Part shown: positions 1-12,451 of the stretch, in pieces
Numbering within the stretch: the stretch's first letter is position 1
Layout: every line of letters starts with the position of its first letter
From: Temnopleurus reevesii
Taxonomy: Eukaryota > Echinodermata > Echinoidea > Temnopleuroida > Temnopleuridae
Direction of reading: 5' to 3'
Assembly (NCBI GenBank): GCA_036244855.1
Contig: BQKZ01001643.1
Span: 38,996 to 102,995 of the forward strand
Length of the DNA stretch: 64,000 nucleotides
The notes under the pieces: model-generated
What the model was told of the DNA's origin: nothing
The model's input: the letters and a program-made list of their open reading frames with translations, nothing else
The model's database searches: none
Program-made: the position numbers and the translations under genes

Positions 1-1930
1 GTCATCACTGATCCGCCTCATTCTCGAGACTGGTGATTTTGAGGGACGTATAAAACTCCCAAGCGGCAGACATCATAAGAACTTAGATATTGACGTCATC
101 ATAGCTATTGCTGTAGGGAGTAAATGTTGCGCTTTCATTTTGTATTGTGTCATTCCTAACGTGTCCTACTTGTGATGTATATTATGAGAATGACAGCTAC
201 CCTGGGCTTACTGGTTATTGTTCATGTATCTCTATAATATTCTGACATTTTAACTTTTATTATACGCCTCATTTTGAAGTTTGACTGGAAAGGTCGAACA
301 ATTTTCTTTTTTTATCTTCTTTGCAAATAACCGTCTATATTAAACAAATTGTATCACGCAGATTGATCAAAATCTATAAAAGTACAAAAGTTATCTAATC
401 AAATCATACAGCTGAGAGATACTTTGCGGTAAACTAGATAGCGCATATAATCTGATAAAGGATATACTCTGACGTTTGCAGTATTACCAGAATGTTTCAT
501 TGTTCGTAACACAGCAAAAAAAATTACAAAGCAAAGGAATCATTGAATCGGGAATGTCCAGTCAGCATAAACTCTCAAAACTGAAATGGTAAATTAACAC
601 CTTTTATAGCGGAAAAATGGTAACCTTTTTCAAAATGTTAAATTAGACAACGGCATAACGAAGAGAGAATGGAATGAAACCAATATAGAGCATGTTTACA
701 GAAACTGCTAAACGATCCTTATGTGTACAGCGATATTACACCTTTGGCGGCCCTATGTGCTGCCGTTGAATTGTTGTAATGACCTTTTATTAATCTACAT
801 GTATCTCCAAACATTATTTTGTTCATTACTTTTGTCTCAGCGCGCTTTACTGTATGAGTGCATCTACTTTTTCAGCATACAGAAACCCCCGAGGTGATTC
901 TAAATACTGAATGAAGTTCCTCTGAGTAGAAAACAACTCCTAAATGAGAAGAGTTCATTACCAAAGTCACTAAACAACAATCGAAGATAGAGACATCTGT
1001 ATTTACTATTCATATTTCACAGTTGGATGAACTTATCCAAGAAAATATGCCTTAAAAGAGCGGAGGAGTTGAAGGACGACATTTTTGTACGTATTATCTT
1101 GATTATGTAGGCGATGATGACACATGCTTAATATGTCTTTTAGATTAGCTCACTAGAATTACACGCTTAAGTTGCATTTTTTTTCATTGAACTGTGGTTG
1201 ACTGGAGCTGGATGCGTATTGCGATCTATTTCTCTTTATTTCCCTCGTCAGCAAATCATAATGGCGAACGACGATATCATTATCATTGACTGGTCAACTT
1301 CAAATAATCCAACGAGAATATGATGATGTTATTCATGTGAATGTTGGGTGCATTTCACAATACGGAGGAAAAAATCAGATTCGTTGCTACTCAGTGATAG
1401 TGGGTTGATCTCTTAGTAGAGTCTGTTTGAGTATACCCAACCTTTTTCAGATCTTCGAGCTATCGAGGCTTATGGGCATACATTTAGGCGTGCAGAAGAA
1501 CTATTAGATGAATATTTTTTTTCATATTTAGTCCGGCATAGAATGTATATTACAGAACTCTTTATATCAAAGGGTAACACGAACCGTTTCACACTTTCAT
1601 TTCATACATTATAATTAATTATCCACTGAGATAGCTTTGTCCCATTTATGCTGTTTCTGCGCAACTTGGAACGACTTGCTCGGAGACTAGGGCTATTTAC
1701 AGTAATTTTCAATTGTTTGCGATATCTTTGGTCTCAATGTGTCATATTGCACATAGTAGTCGAAAGCTTTCATAACAGGAAATGTGAAAGTGGCTAAATA
1801 TAGTCGTGTAAACAGACAATGAGCATACCTTCCGATCATTATGGCCCCTTGGGCACGTTATGTACAAGAAAATATAAGCACGTTAAATGATCAATTTCTT
1901 TTACTTTTGACTACTTTATTCGGTTTATCC
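1..1930. other. Upstream flank, no gene seen
   Basis: AT-rich DNA without a long open frame, recognisable domain or clear repeat boundary. No coding signal is supported here. The short frame that begins near 1841 runs into the foldback element and is made of its repeats. Confidence 0.6.
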
Positions 1931-2458
1931 CCATCTCGTCCAATGCCATCTCGTCTAATGACCGTTTCGTCCAAACGCGCTTCGTCTAACATTAGGTCGT
2001 CCAATTACCGTTTTGTCCAATATTCATTTCGTCCAATAGTCGTTTTGTCTAATAACCAGTTAGTCCAATATCCTTTTCGTGAAATGGCCATTTTGTCCAT
2101 TAACGTGTGGTCCAATAATCAATTCGTCCAATAGCCATTTGGGCTAACATCACTTCGTCTAATCTGGACAATCTGATGATAGGACAAAGTGACACTAAAC
2201 AAAACGGTAATTGGACGAAGTAGAACTAGACCACACGATGATTGGACGAATAGGCAAGTGGACAAAATGAAGATGGACCATATGGTTATTGGACGAAATG
2301 GCTATTGGACGAACGGGATATTGGACAAATTGGTTACTGGACAAAGCGGCAATTTGACGAAATGTATATTGGACGAAATGTTTATGGACGAAGTAATATT
2401 GGACGAAGCGCGTTTGGACGAAACGGTCATTGGACGAGATGGCATTGGACGAGATGGC
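1931..2458. mobile_element. Long foldback element built of GTCCAAT repeats
   Basis: The left half (about 1931-2165) is a run of degenerate units of roughly 15 bases around TCGTCCAAT on the plus strand. The right half (about 2190-2458) carries the reverse complement, ATTGGACGA. The outermost 59 bases of the two arms (1931-1989 and 2400-2458) match with only about two differences when one is reverse-complemented. The inner repeats are more diverged, and the centre is a short unique spacer near 2165-2190. The structure fits a foldback transposon whose long inverted termini consist of subterminal repeats. No transposase is present, so it would be non-autonomous. Apparent open frames in both arms are by-products of the repeat period. 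Confidence 0.8.
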
Positions 2459-4015
2459 AATTTACCCTTTATTCGACTCAAAGCTTGATTTCGGTGCAGA
2501 ATGATCTAGCAATAAAAATCCTCTTTGAAACATACTAAGTATTAGCAGATAACTGTAAAATACAATGTGTGTAATAGTTTAATATCTATACAAGACGGTA
2601 ATGCGAGCGATCCGTCATCTTTTCAAACAGATTATTTCTCGACACTATGTTGCACAGTAATGTCAACGGCCATCCCTGAGCATTAGCTACCATGATCGGA
2701 ATTAGTATTCCATCTAAATAATTTCAACATTCAACAGTGTTTCACCGCCGGATCAACAGTGAGTTATATACATATATGCGTGGGTGATATAGCTATGGTA
2801 TACATGGTATCATGTTATGGCGTACTCACTCAGTAGAGGCGCGTTTGGCAAACATTATTGAAGTAATCGATACGGGTATATCACCCTCCGTGGTGTGGGT
2901 TCAGTGGAATGGATGGATAAACACTCGTTACTCCATTGAGAGATACATGGAGATGAGAGAACAAATGTGAGATGTGATGGACGGAAGTGCATGGTCAAGT
3001 ACAAACTTGGATGATGGTGGATGTGAATTTAGATGGAAAGACTATTCTTGAAGTATACACCATCATTTTCATTTATCGAAAAAGTATCATGTACGGATAA
3101 GTAAGTTGAAAAGGTTGATAAAAGCGTTGAAATTTAAAAAATCAATTGAAATATTGTCGAATTATTCTGAAAATGATACATTTCCACTGAATATATAAAC
3201 ATTAATTTTTCTCTCAATATTTGCCAATATATGGAATGACTCCTTGTCTTCACCCTACAAAAATATATTAAACGTCCGCATGTAATATTGTGTACAAACT
3301 TTCACCGATATTCGAACGCCACACATATGAATTGATTGTGAAAATACTCCGCTGTTGATTTATAGATATGTGTTCATATGATCAGATGATGGTGATGAAC
3401 CAATTATTTCCCACAAAACCACACCTTTGCTGTATAATAAAGAGATACATCTCCTTTCCGGTGATGTGTCAAGATGAACTAGTTTGAATCGTACAAACAT
3501 CATTCTGGTCTAGCGCCAAGGAGTGCATATCCTTCGAGTCTCTCATCGGTTTGCAATTAATAGTGTTAGCACCGAGATTGGACCTTAGGAGGGATTTACT
3601 TCTGATGTTTGTGAGCTGCGTGCTTATTTGCTATTACTACACCTCGGGGTGAGGTCGTTACTGTATGGTATAATTCATATACCACATATCATTGGGCGAG
3701 GTCGGAGGCCTAATTATCTCGATATGTACCTGCCTAGTTTTGCTTGGAGGGGTTTTTAAATGCATGTATTTTACACGAACACAACTGCATATTTTCGATT
3801 TTTCGTGCTAAAACCTATCAGATTTATAATAAAAAGCTAGCAAACCTTTCCTCAGGCATGTATTTCAGAGAAATACAAAAAAAATGTTTTCAACAAAATC
3901 AAGTAACGGCGACCACCAGAAGTAAATCATAAAGGTAAGGCTACAGCTCCAACAAACTGACTACTCCGTTGCCGAATGATGAATATTTTTTTTTTCAAAT
4001 TTGGCCGGACACCAA
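2459..4015. other. Non-coding flank
   Basis: AT-rich sequence with no supported gene. One 62-codon open stretch at 3744-3932 has no recognisable motif and no good start context. I see no repeats with clear ends. Confidence 0.5.
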
Positions 4016-4153
4016 GCCTGCACAGGAAGCTGAGGCGTCTTAGAACAAAGGGGAAAGCTAAGACCCTCTCTGGCAACTGGTACTCCGGTGTTAGGTACCT
4101 CATACCCTTGTCTTTTTTTTATAATGGAAACAAAACACAAAATGAAACATGAT
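4016..4153. repeat. Direct repeat, copy 1 (MITE-occupied allele)
   Basis: This 138-base segment is repeated almost exactly at 4430-4573, the main difference being the length of a T run. Copy 1 is followed by a palindromic element at 4154. Copy 2 continues directly into unique sequence. The second copy begins one base after a single N (4429). The simplest reading is that the two copies are alleles joined end to end by the assembler, not a real tandem duplication. Confidence 0.75.
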
Positions 4154-4428
4154 GGCCCGTATTCCGATAGCGAGGTTTAAGTTAACCCTGGTCTAAATCT
4201 GTGGTTTAAGTATGGGTAGCCAAAATTTTATTTACAATGAATAATTCGTGTGTTAACTGCTCTCTTGTCCCATACTCTAATAATGTAGAAAAATATTGAA
4301 GTTTTTATTCCGAGACAGTTTTAAATAATATGAGTGCCAAATGTGCTGGTAAATTAAACATCGATTATTATAGATTCAAGCCTCTTTTGGCTCTCCATAC
4401 TTAAACCACAGATTTAGACCAGGGTTAA
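4154..4428. mobile_element. MITE with terminal inverted repeats, right end cut by an N
   Basis: The element starts GGCCCGTATTCC at 4154. It has an inverted repeat of about 32 bases: 4175-4206 (AACCCTGGTCTAAATC...) pairs with about 4396-4427 (...GATTTAGACCAGGGTT). The right terminus, expected to end GAATACGGGCC, is missing because the sequence reaches an N at 4429. No coding capacity is seen. It is a small non-autonomous DNA transposon of unassigned superfamily. Target-site duplication cannot be read on the right side, but comparison with 4573/4574 gives the empty site. Confidence 0.75.
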
Positions 4429-4429
4429 N

Positions 4430-4573
4430 GCCTGCACAGGAAGCTGAGGCGTCTTAGAACAAAGGGGAAAGCTAAGACCCTCTCTGGCAACTGGTACTCC
4501 GGTGTTAGGTACCTCATACCCTTGCCTTTTTTTTTTTTTTATAATGGAAACAAAACACAAAATGAAACATGAT
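4430..4573. repeat. Direct repeat, copy 2 (empty allele)
   Basis: Near-identical to 4016-4153, with a longer T run. Where copy 1 enters the MITE, this copy continues with ATGTTTAAAC and unique DNA. It therefore looks like the unoccupied target site of the MITE at 4154. Confidence 0.75.
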
Positions 4574-5456
4574 ATGTTTAAACATATATTTTGCGACACG
4601 TGGACACGTCGTAGGCGGGGGGAGGGAGTGAAATGTCAAAGCCAGGAAACAAGAGTACATAAACAATGCTCCACCCCCCCACCCGAGACAATCGCAACTT
4701 TTTTGGGACGAAAGAGTTTCCAACGTTGCACCAGAAAAGAAGAACAAAATGCTTCATTTTCCACATCCTTCAAGGTACAAATTGGCACTCTTTTTCTTAG
4801 TGTATATAGAAATTGATAGTCTTCAAATTAGGCCAACTCCTTTCCAGCCAACTCTTTTCCAGCACCCGTCCAGTTTTGGAACATGTATTTGTAATGACGG
4901 GTAAAGGGCAATGCAATCTCCGCCTGTGGAGGGTTATCCGAGGTGCGACAGCCTCTACAATGCCCGCCAATTTGTGGCGTATTAGTTTCCCAAATTAAGC
5001 CATCTGATTTCTATTTAGGCGAGAAACATAAGGCGGTCAGCTCAGAGAACTTATAAGGGCAGAGGGAGATGGTCCTTATTCTAGAGGGCACCTATGGGGT
5101 CATGCTTTATTAAAGCCGGACAAAAATAGCGCGGCGGAATTACCTGCTCGAAAAGTTGTTTGTGTTCTTTTTAGGAAAGTTCCGAAGTTATATTAGTTAA
5201 TTCTCATGCATAATGTTGCTCATCGTAATTATCGGTCTTATAATGGAGTTTCATGTAAACGTCAGACACGACGAATGAGGTTATGAGTATGCATTTAATC
5301 ATTCTAGAATTTTGCTTACTATTTCATACGTTAGGGCGATGTCTTTAGTTAACTCGGAAGAAACTTGCCAAACAAAAATAACCCAGAAGAGAGAACAGAA
5401 CAAACAGACTGACTGAGAGAAAGGGATAAAAATAGTTAGACAAGGGGCTAGAGAGG

Positions 5457-5460
<4 letters not shown>

Positions 5461-5507
<47 letters not shown>
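5461..5507 (+). repeat. (GA)n microsatellite
   Basis: Uninterrupted GA dinucleotide run of about 47 bases, followed by a TGTG/CGTG-rich stretch. Polymorphic simple repeat. Confidence 0.95.
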
Positions 5508-5510
<3 letters not shown>

Positions 5511-5977
5511 ATGTTTGTGCGTGCGTTTATACGTGCGTGTTTGTGTACGTGAAAGTGTAAATGAGGGAAGGAAGGTGACAGACTAAAAATAGAGGAACAT
5601 GAATTTTGTATTCCGAATAGTTTGGAAGGTAATCATTTCCGGACTTGTTTGAAAGTCCACTTAAATCTACTTTCGTAACATTAGTTTCATGAAGTAGGTA
5701 CATTATGAACTTAGTCATTCATCGAGTAAATGACGAATAAACCTACATGACAACGCATCTCACAATTCTCCCCACCGAATATAGGCGACACCAAGTGATA
5801 ATGATCGATACCTCCAGCATCGAACCTCTAGAGCCGCGAAGCATTCCGGTACATGTGATGCATGCACAGGTCACAGCTCTCATGCATGGATATTTGTCAA
5901 ATTTTCTTCTTTTCGTGTCGTCCGATGTGCATTTTGCTGCCTCACAGAAAACACAATAATGTAATAAAACGTAAAAT

Positions 5978-6646
5978 GTGAAGAAAAAACAAACTGAAGC
6001 TGCAAAAATATATTTATTAGCATTTAAAACGAATCTATGGAGTCGGCGAACCAAAGTCCCTAACAAATACACGCGAGCAGAACCGGAAACGGAAGTGACC
6101 GAACCGGAAACGGAAGTGACCGTCCCGGCTCCACGTAATTATTTTATCAAAAAATTGTTGACGCTTTCATCGGCTTCTAATGTACAACGAAAGTCGATGG
6201 GGAGAATTATGATTTAGAATATCCACCTCCTCCTTTTGCTACATGGAGTTCAGAAAGCCATTGACGAAGTTACAATTCTGTACTTTCTGGTATGGCTCCC
6301 ACCCAAAGCAAGTTATAAAAAAAACCAACAAATGTCAAATAAGGGTTTTAAACGTATAGTCAAAATGTTGGTCAAGCACCGCGCATTTTACATTTTTGGA
6401 ACGATGGGCGCCAGGATAAGCTCAAAACGTGCAAATTACAAATTGCGCAATGCATTTTTGCAGCGACATAGTTCTCAACTTGACAATGTGTTGAAAAACG
6501 AACCTGTTTATAGAAAACACTCTGCGAAAGATATTGAAAAGCACATAACTAGGACTATCGAAAACCCGTTTAAAATGAAAACACAGCCAAAAGTACTAAT
6601 CAACTACAATCATGATCAAAACTGCTTTGCATTTTATCATCTCTGA
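5978..6646 (+). other. Unrecognised open stretch with one in-frame stop
   Basis: One frame stays open for about 222 codons except for a TAG at 6215-6217. The downstream part has an ATG at 6332 and would encode a basic 104-residue peptide ending at 6646. The upstream part includes two copies of a 21-base unit that read EPETEVT twice. I recognise no domain, transmembrane segment or signal peptide. The ATG has C at -3, a weak start context, and no supported splice partners were found. It could be a decayed coding segment, part of an unrecognised gene, or chance. The last is quite possible for a frame with one stop. Confidence 0.2.
6080..6121 (+). repeat. Two tandem 21-bp units with ETS-like sites
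   Basis: Two identical 21-base units, each carrying ACCGGAAAC and CGGAAGTGAC, give four closely spaced GGAA cores. CGGAAGTG resembles the binding consensus of ETS/GABP factors. This may be a promoter-like cluster for the open stretch downstream, or a chance microduplication inside it. Confidence 0.5.
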
Positions 6647-6920
6647 GTAACAATCGCTGGAAGCCCTTCAGAAGCGTTTTAAAACCTTTTTTCTGTCGGA
6701 ATTAGAAGTTGATTTGCACCCAAACAAGGCCAAGGAGATACCAAGGACAGCTATCTTTAGCAAAATCATGTGGCATATATAAACGTGATGGAGGTTGCCA
6801 GCATATTTGCAATGAGTATTTCGGTAAACGCCTTGTATGATGATATGCTCCTGAAAGTGCATTAACATGACAATGTATATGCGTTGACGAAGCCAAATAG
6901 CCTTCACCATCTCGTCGTGT

Positions 6921-7173
6921 AAAGCCTGCGTCACACCTTTGCGTTTTTAGCCTGCGTCGGCCTAGCGCTTTTTTTTAAAATTAAAAACGCCCCCTTGACG
7001 GACAGCATACGCAGATCAGACAGTGGACTGACGTTCGGCTTGCGCTCAACGAGCGTACGACAGGCGTCAGTCCACCGCATGACATGCGTCTTCGTGCGTC
7101 AAAGGAGCGTTTTTAACGTCCAAGAACGCCGGATCGACGCAGGCTAAAGACACAAAAGTGTGACGCAGGCTTT
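6921..7173. mobile_element. Palindromic MITE, family A copy 1
   Basis: About 253 bases with long imperfect inverted repeats. AAAGCCTGCGTCACACCTTT at the left pairs with AAAGTGTGACGCAGGCTTT at the right. An inner stem GTGGACTGACG...CGTCAGTCCAC continues the foldback. The ends can be read as TA-flanked (TA-AAGCC...GGCTT-TA), which would suit a Tc1/mariner-type insertion. A diverged relative sits at 20,849-21,094. No protein is encoded. Confidence 0.8.
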
Positions 7174-8499
7174 AGAGGCATCATGGAATGACGCATTTTG
7201 ACGGAGGAATATAGGGGAACAAACTCTCGAACTATCATCCTGTCAGTAAATTAGAAAAGGGAAGTACAAATGAATGAATTGTGGAAACTTTGACAACCTC
7301 TGATGATCAATTGAAAAGTTGACAGTGATATCTTCTGTCAGGGATTCTTGAGTCGGCAACTCTTAAAATGTATGTGATGTCATTTCGGTTAAATAGGCAG
7401 AGATTAACATTCCCAACATATATTTTGTCTTTGTGCAGATTAATATCGATTTCTTCCCTATGATAGATGGTCTACAAAATGAAAATGATTCACTATGTTC
7501 CAATATTTGTTTTGCAATCAACGCTCGTATATCTTGCTTAAATACGCGGCTTAGTTATGTTAGCGATGGGGCATTAGCAAACGAAATAACTATACATCAT
7601 CTATATTGAAGGAGGACACGTTTAATGAAAAGTCTGCATGTTAATAATGACGTGATTTATAAAAAAAAAAAGTGCTCCCCCTCCAAAAAAAAAAAGGAAA
7701 GAAAAATTAGCACCAATATTTTCCATTGAACTCTAAGTATTGTATTTTCACCGAAATCCTTTTCTTCTCCTTCTTTGGTTGATTTTGTTTGCCTATTCGT
7801 CATCATTAACGATTTTCGCCGTATAAGTACGTTTTAGATATTAATATTGCAGTTTCTACAGATGAATATCCGCGTATCATTTCAGGGAATATTGTAATTT
7901 AATGAAGTATTCTCGCGAATTTTCTTTTTACATACAAATTACTCACGCTTTGTATCTTTCCATGCCTAATATCTGCTTCTATTGTTCTAATGCACTTTCT
8001 AAACAAAGCTTTCACAATATAAAATTAGCACAACCTGACAGTGAGCTCGTGGATATCTTGTAAGGTTCATTGACACTTGGCAAGCATCTCAGAATTATAT
8101 TTCTTTAATTGTATTTTTACTACACAGATCATGAGCAGTGAATCAAACTATTTATGAAACATTTGATGCATATGCAGCTTTGATCGATAGATCAGGTAGA
8201 AGGTTATTGTTATAGTGAACAAAAAATAACCTATATGGATGTGCCAATTAAAATGTGATCGTAAAATGTTCAACATGTTCAATGTGTATTATTTTGTTTT
8301 GTATATTGTCATTGAGAATATATACATAGTTCTGGTTAAAATGAAGACTTTCTGACTTCCAAAACGAGAAATTTCATCTCCTTTGTTTTGTACAAAAGCT
8401 TGCAGAGGGCCATGCATTCCAATACAGCGACGAATGGATATGTTTATTCATGATTGCCAACCTAACTGATGAATGTCTTCTAATTTGAATGTCCCATCC
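7174..8499. other. Non-coding flank
   Basis: AT-rich DNA containing A-runs near 7665-7695. No open frame worth annotating and no repeat with defined ends. Confidence 0.5.
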
Positions 8500-8504
8500 A
8501 AATC

Positions 8505-8660
8505 ATTCGGACACTCCGGTGTTCAAGCGGTTATGACACTGATGATGACCCAGATGACGCGAGATCGAATCTCGTCCTGATGCTGGGAATTCGTCTTTAC
8601 AGCACAGAGCAACTTAAAAACAAACAGCTCCGTATGTTGCCTGGTTGAGGAATAAATAAT
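8505..8660 (+). repeat. tRNA-derived SINE fragment
   Basis: The stretch GTGTTCAAGCGGTTATGACA resembles a tRNA A-box region of the kind seen in many animal SINEs. About 35 bases downstream, GATCGAATCTC fits a degenerate B box. The following sequence to about 8660 is non-tRNA body. No cloverleaf closes, so it is not a functional tRNA. The 3' end is not defined. Confidence 0.55.
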
Positions 8661-11600
8661 TTCTTTCATGAAAATTATATATATATATAATCACAATTTT
8701 GGCGTTTCTGTTTTTTAGATGAAAAATAATCGCGTTGCCCAGTGAGGGACTAGAGGTTGAGGGTGGGTAAATCATCATAAATGCAACATTTTCATGATAT
8801 TTTCATTCATTTAGCTATTACGATTAAATGTATGCTGTCATACAGGTATAGAATGTCGATCAAATGTTTGTGTCTTACATGTGGTCGTCTAGCTCCCCGT
8901 CCAGTTTTGGACAACTTGTCAAAATGTCATAAGAAAAGAACGTGCAATAACATTTAATTTTGACTGCTCTGGTACGATGTTAAAGGGCAATGCTCAGGCC
9001 TTTGGATAGAGAGCCATCTTCATTTAAAAAAAGATGAAATAAAGAAGGTCCATGCAGGAATATGATATAAATACATTTTGATCGGAACTCAAACCAAGGA
9101 CGACTAATACGTGTTTTGTTGTGACGTTACAAAGATTTATGATTATGTTTTGCCTTCTTGTGAAGAATACAAAACTTCATAACACATGACATATCAGACA
9201 TTTTAAGACGTGGACATATGTGAGGATGGGAGCTATCAGATGCGGTATCCTCTAGCAAAGTGAAATGGAACGACTCACTAATTTGAGTCGATGTTAGTCC
9301 CAGATTACGAAAGAGTCTCCAAGAAGGGCCATGGCAAATTTAATTAGAATTGATCGCTCAAGTATCCAACACGTAGTCATCAATCTCTTGGCTTATATTC
9401 TCCCTATGCATGTGCGCTATATGCTTGCGTTCGGAAATATAACATTAGATATCCGAGTGTATGTTTGCTTGATGCGCTTTTTATAGAATCACATTAGGGA
9501 AATTACTTTTTGCAGTTACATGGGATGACAAAATGGTATCATGATCTGAAACACCCTTGAGTAAAATGGAACGAATCAGAATGATGTAAAGACAAACAAC
9601 AAAATCCCCAATGAATAAAAACTTACAATATTTGCAAAACTAGGCACACAAATGATTTGAACAGTATTTCGTCTAATACACCTAAACAATTAATTTACTC
9701 TCTCATTAAACATAGATTTTGATATAAGTAAAATTAGTGGATAAAGTTATAAAATGAAACAGAATAAAATTGTACTCAACGTACATAAAGAACTAGAAAT
9801 GGACAGATGACTTCATATCATTTGATATATCACTTTGAATATATCATGAGGTACTGTATGTTTGATGATTAGATCAAACTTTAAAGCATATGCTCATAAT
9901 TGATAAAAAAAAAAAAACACTGTCAAATTGACATTCAAATACCTCGAGTTTACTTTTGTTTCTCTTTTTTCTAAGAAGGAATAAAGATTTAAACTTGTAT
10001 ACTAAATTCAGTGAAACATTTATAAATACATATCATTTGTTTAAGTTTTCACTTGAATCACTATAGCTAAAAAATTTAATAATACAGCTATAATATGCTT
10101 ATCTAAGGTTAAATATAAGCTTAAACTCAAGCGATATAGGCTCAAATTTAAGCGATATAAGCGATACTAATAAACTCGTAACGTATTTTACATCAAATTT
10201 TATACGACTTTTATTTTAACAATTATTTTACTACACAATGGACGGTAGTCATTCTATTTAAGATTTCTGGGCAAGCGAGCCCTGTCGAATCCGTAACATG
10301 CTAATTACAGAAAAAAAGTATATGTATGTGTATGTATATATATGTGGATCCACAATTGCACGAAAGAGAATCTACACAGTCATGTACATTTCAAACAAAT
10401 GAAAATTATATTGCATCTATACTGTTTGTTAAAACCATAATCTATTTAGTTATCATTGTAAACTTCATTGTTAACCACAACGTTACAGAAACTCGTTCTT
10501 ATAAAAACAAGTTTTTTCGGTAAATTCAAGGAAATTCTGCATCTCTGTATACCTACAGAGCTATGTCATGGGGTGTGTATTGTGATGTCACGCAAAGTAC
10601 GATATGGGAGACTCATTGATAATAAGAAGTGAAACACGTCTCATCCCCTATTGTTAGCATTGTAAGTGTTCTGTCTTGTGTTTGTATAATCTTTCGATTT
10701 AATCAACGAAATCAATATTCAAGATACAAGAGGATAAGTGATGCGTGGGATAGCGAGGAGAGATGAAGAAAAGATAGAAGGGGTCTTTTAGTGCAAGCGG
10801 TTTCACGAGTCTATCACTGTGCACTTTATATGCATGTGTGTTTGTATGTGTGTTTGTATGTATGTGTTATTTCGTGAACGTGTACCAAATATGAATGGAT
10901 AACAGTATATGTATGTATGTATGAATGTATGTATGTATATATGTGTAGCAGTCTAGTGAGAAATTATGGCATCAAGAGAGTGTAACAACTAAATTTATAT
11001 ATTCATTTTCTCTCCATATAGATGTAATAAGAGAGTTTAATAAACAAGAATTTCCATGCGAAAAAATATACATAATACTTACAGAGAGAGAAAGAGAAAA
11101 GGATAAGAATGTGTATGTGTGTATGTGTTTGCGCGCGTGTGTGGACGTATAGCGAAAATAAAAATTGATGGGAGGAGGCTTTGAAAAATTTAGTATTTTA
11201 TTTGATTAGTTGATTTTATGTTTACATCATTGGCATTACGGAGAAGTTGGTCACAAATGAAATTTGTTAATCAAGACATGAGCAGGACAACAATAGAGGC
11301 ACGAAAGATTCCATCAACATATTCATCTTTGTGTTCTTGACAGTACCTAATTAATGCTATTAACATCCCGATCAGTCATCGGACATAACATGGATAATAA
11401 CAAAGGAGAAGAAGAAAGCAAGTTACATGCTTCGAAAGGTAGCACATTTAACGCCTGCGGCCAATATCTATAGAACAATGGAATTATATCAAATGCAACT
11501 GCGTGCTGAAGAAATACTTTAAAGAATACAGCTTGAAGAATACATACGAATAAACGGTTCAAATACACAATTTAGTAGTAACACAACATGTATGACAATT

Positions 11601-11889
11601 AGACCTATACATTCGTTATACAGATTATAAGGTTCAGGGCAACCTTAAAAAATGGCAAATCTACACTTAAAGATGTTCGATAGTATATTTAAAGGTTGGA
11701 TTCGGCATTGTGTGAGTTGCTTATTAACCATTTTGAAAAGGGCTTTTCACTCCATTAACCATTTATCCCCTTTTATGTTCATTTGACATTTGACTTTTCA
11801 GTGTATAAAGGTAATGATGTCATAATGAGAAATGAAACCCTTAATTCCGAGAGATTGTTTCATTTTTCTCATGTGCAGTACTAATAACT
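8661..11889. other. Upstream non-coding region with simple repeats
   Basis: No gene is supported. The region holds short AT runs, a TATG/TGTA tetranucleotide tract near 10,905-10,945 and a GT-rich tract near 11,110-11,145. It lies directly upstream of the candidate TASK promoter, so distal regulatory sites may be present, but none can be named from sequence. Confidence 0.5.
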
Positions 11890-12058
11890 CTGAGGAGTCT
11901 GAGCGCATGCGCCGAATATGAAACTTGAGTGGTACGTGTGACTGACCTGTCTCAAATTTATCGGCAGCCCGCCCGCGGTGAAAGTTTGATCAGTGTGTGT
12001 CTCCCTGCAGTGTGTGCGTGAGCGAGCGAGCGAGCGAACGACCGTGTGTGTATTTGGT

Positions 12059-12127
12059 ATGGTGTCCGTGCCGTACGCAAGGCGACACGAAGAACGAAAA
12101 CCTACTTTCACGACAGCCTCCGTTTAG
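12059..12127 (+). other. Upstream ORF 1 (22 codons)
   Basis: ATG at 12,059 followed by 21 further codons and TAG at 12,125-12,127. It lies in the presumed TASK leader in a different frame from the channel. It matters only if transcription starts upstream of it. The peptide has no recognisable motif, so any role would be translational control by scanning ribosomes. Confidence 0.3.
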
Positions 12128-12290
12128 CTAACACTCACACGCAAATTTTCTATGTGCGTTTTTGGCGCTCTGGCTTATCTAGTCTAGCAGACGATAGCAT
12201 AGACGACGCCAGGAACCCTCATCTATACGTTGCTGTCATCAGCTACCATATATCTGGATCTTTATCTCGGATAGCTACTTTTAAAAACGC

Positions 12291-12380
12291 ATGGAATTTA
12301 TCGTCTGTGTGATGCTGCATTTCGGATTCCCACATATGGATCTTACCGCTTGGATGTTAACCCGTGTGGATTATGCGTGA
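12291..12380 (+). other. Upstream ORF 2 (29 codons)
   Basis: ATG at 12,291, terminating at TGA 12,378-12,380, about 70 bases before the channel start. It contains further internal ATGs in frame. It is hydrophobic in its first half but has no family resemblance. If the leader includes it, it could reduce initiation at the channel start. Confidence 0.35.
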
Positions 12381-12451
12381 AATTTGGAGGAATACATCTC
12401 TAGGAGACGTGAGGCATTTTCATAGCTAGGCGAATGTTTAAGCGGACGATC

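Larger units (their letters stand above)
11890..12451 (+). promoter_or_regulatory. Candidate TATA-less promoter and 5' leader of the TASK gene
   Basis: Compared with its surroundings this stretch is CpG-richer and contains the palindrome GCGCATGCGC at 11,903-11,912, which matches the core of the NRF-1 consensus. It also has a GCGA-repeat tract near 12,020-12,040. No TATA box is placed convincingly. It ends at the TASK start codon, and no acceptor-like signal was obvious immediately before exon 1. Much of it may therefore be promoter plus 5' UTR. The transcription start is not determinable from sequence. Confidence 0.45.

Noticed and set aside
1841..2538. Open frames rich in FVQYPF-like and WTRWQ-like repeats
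   Set aside because: Generated by the GTCCAAT/ATTGGAC arrays of the foldback element. No start context or domain.
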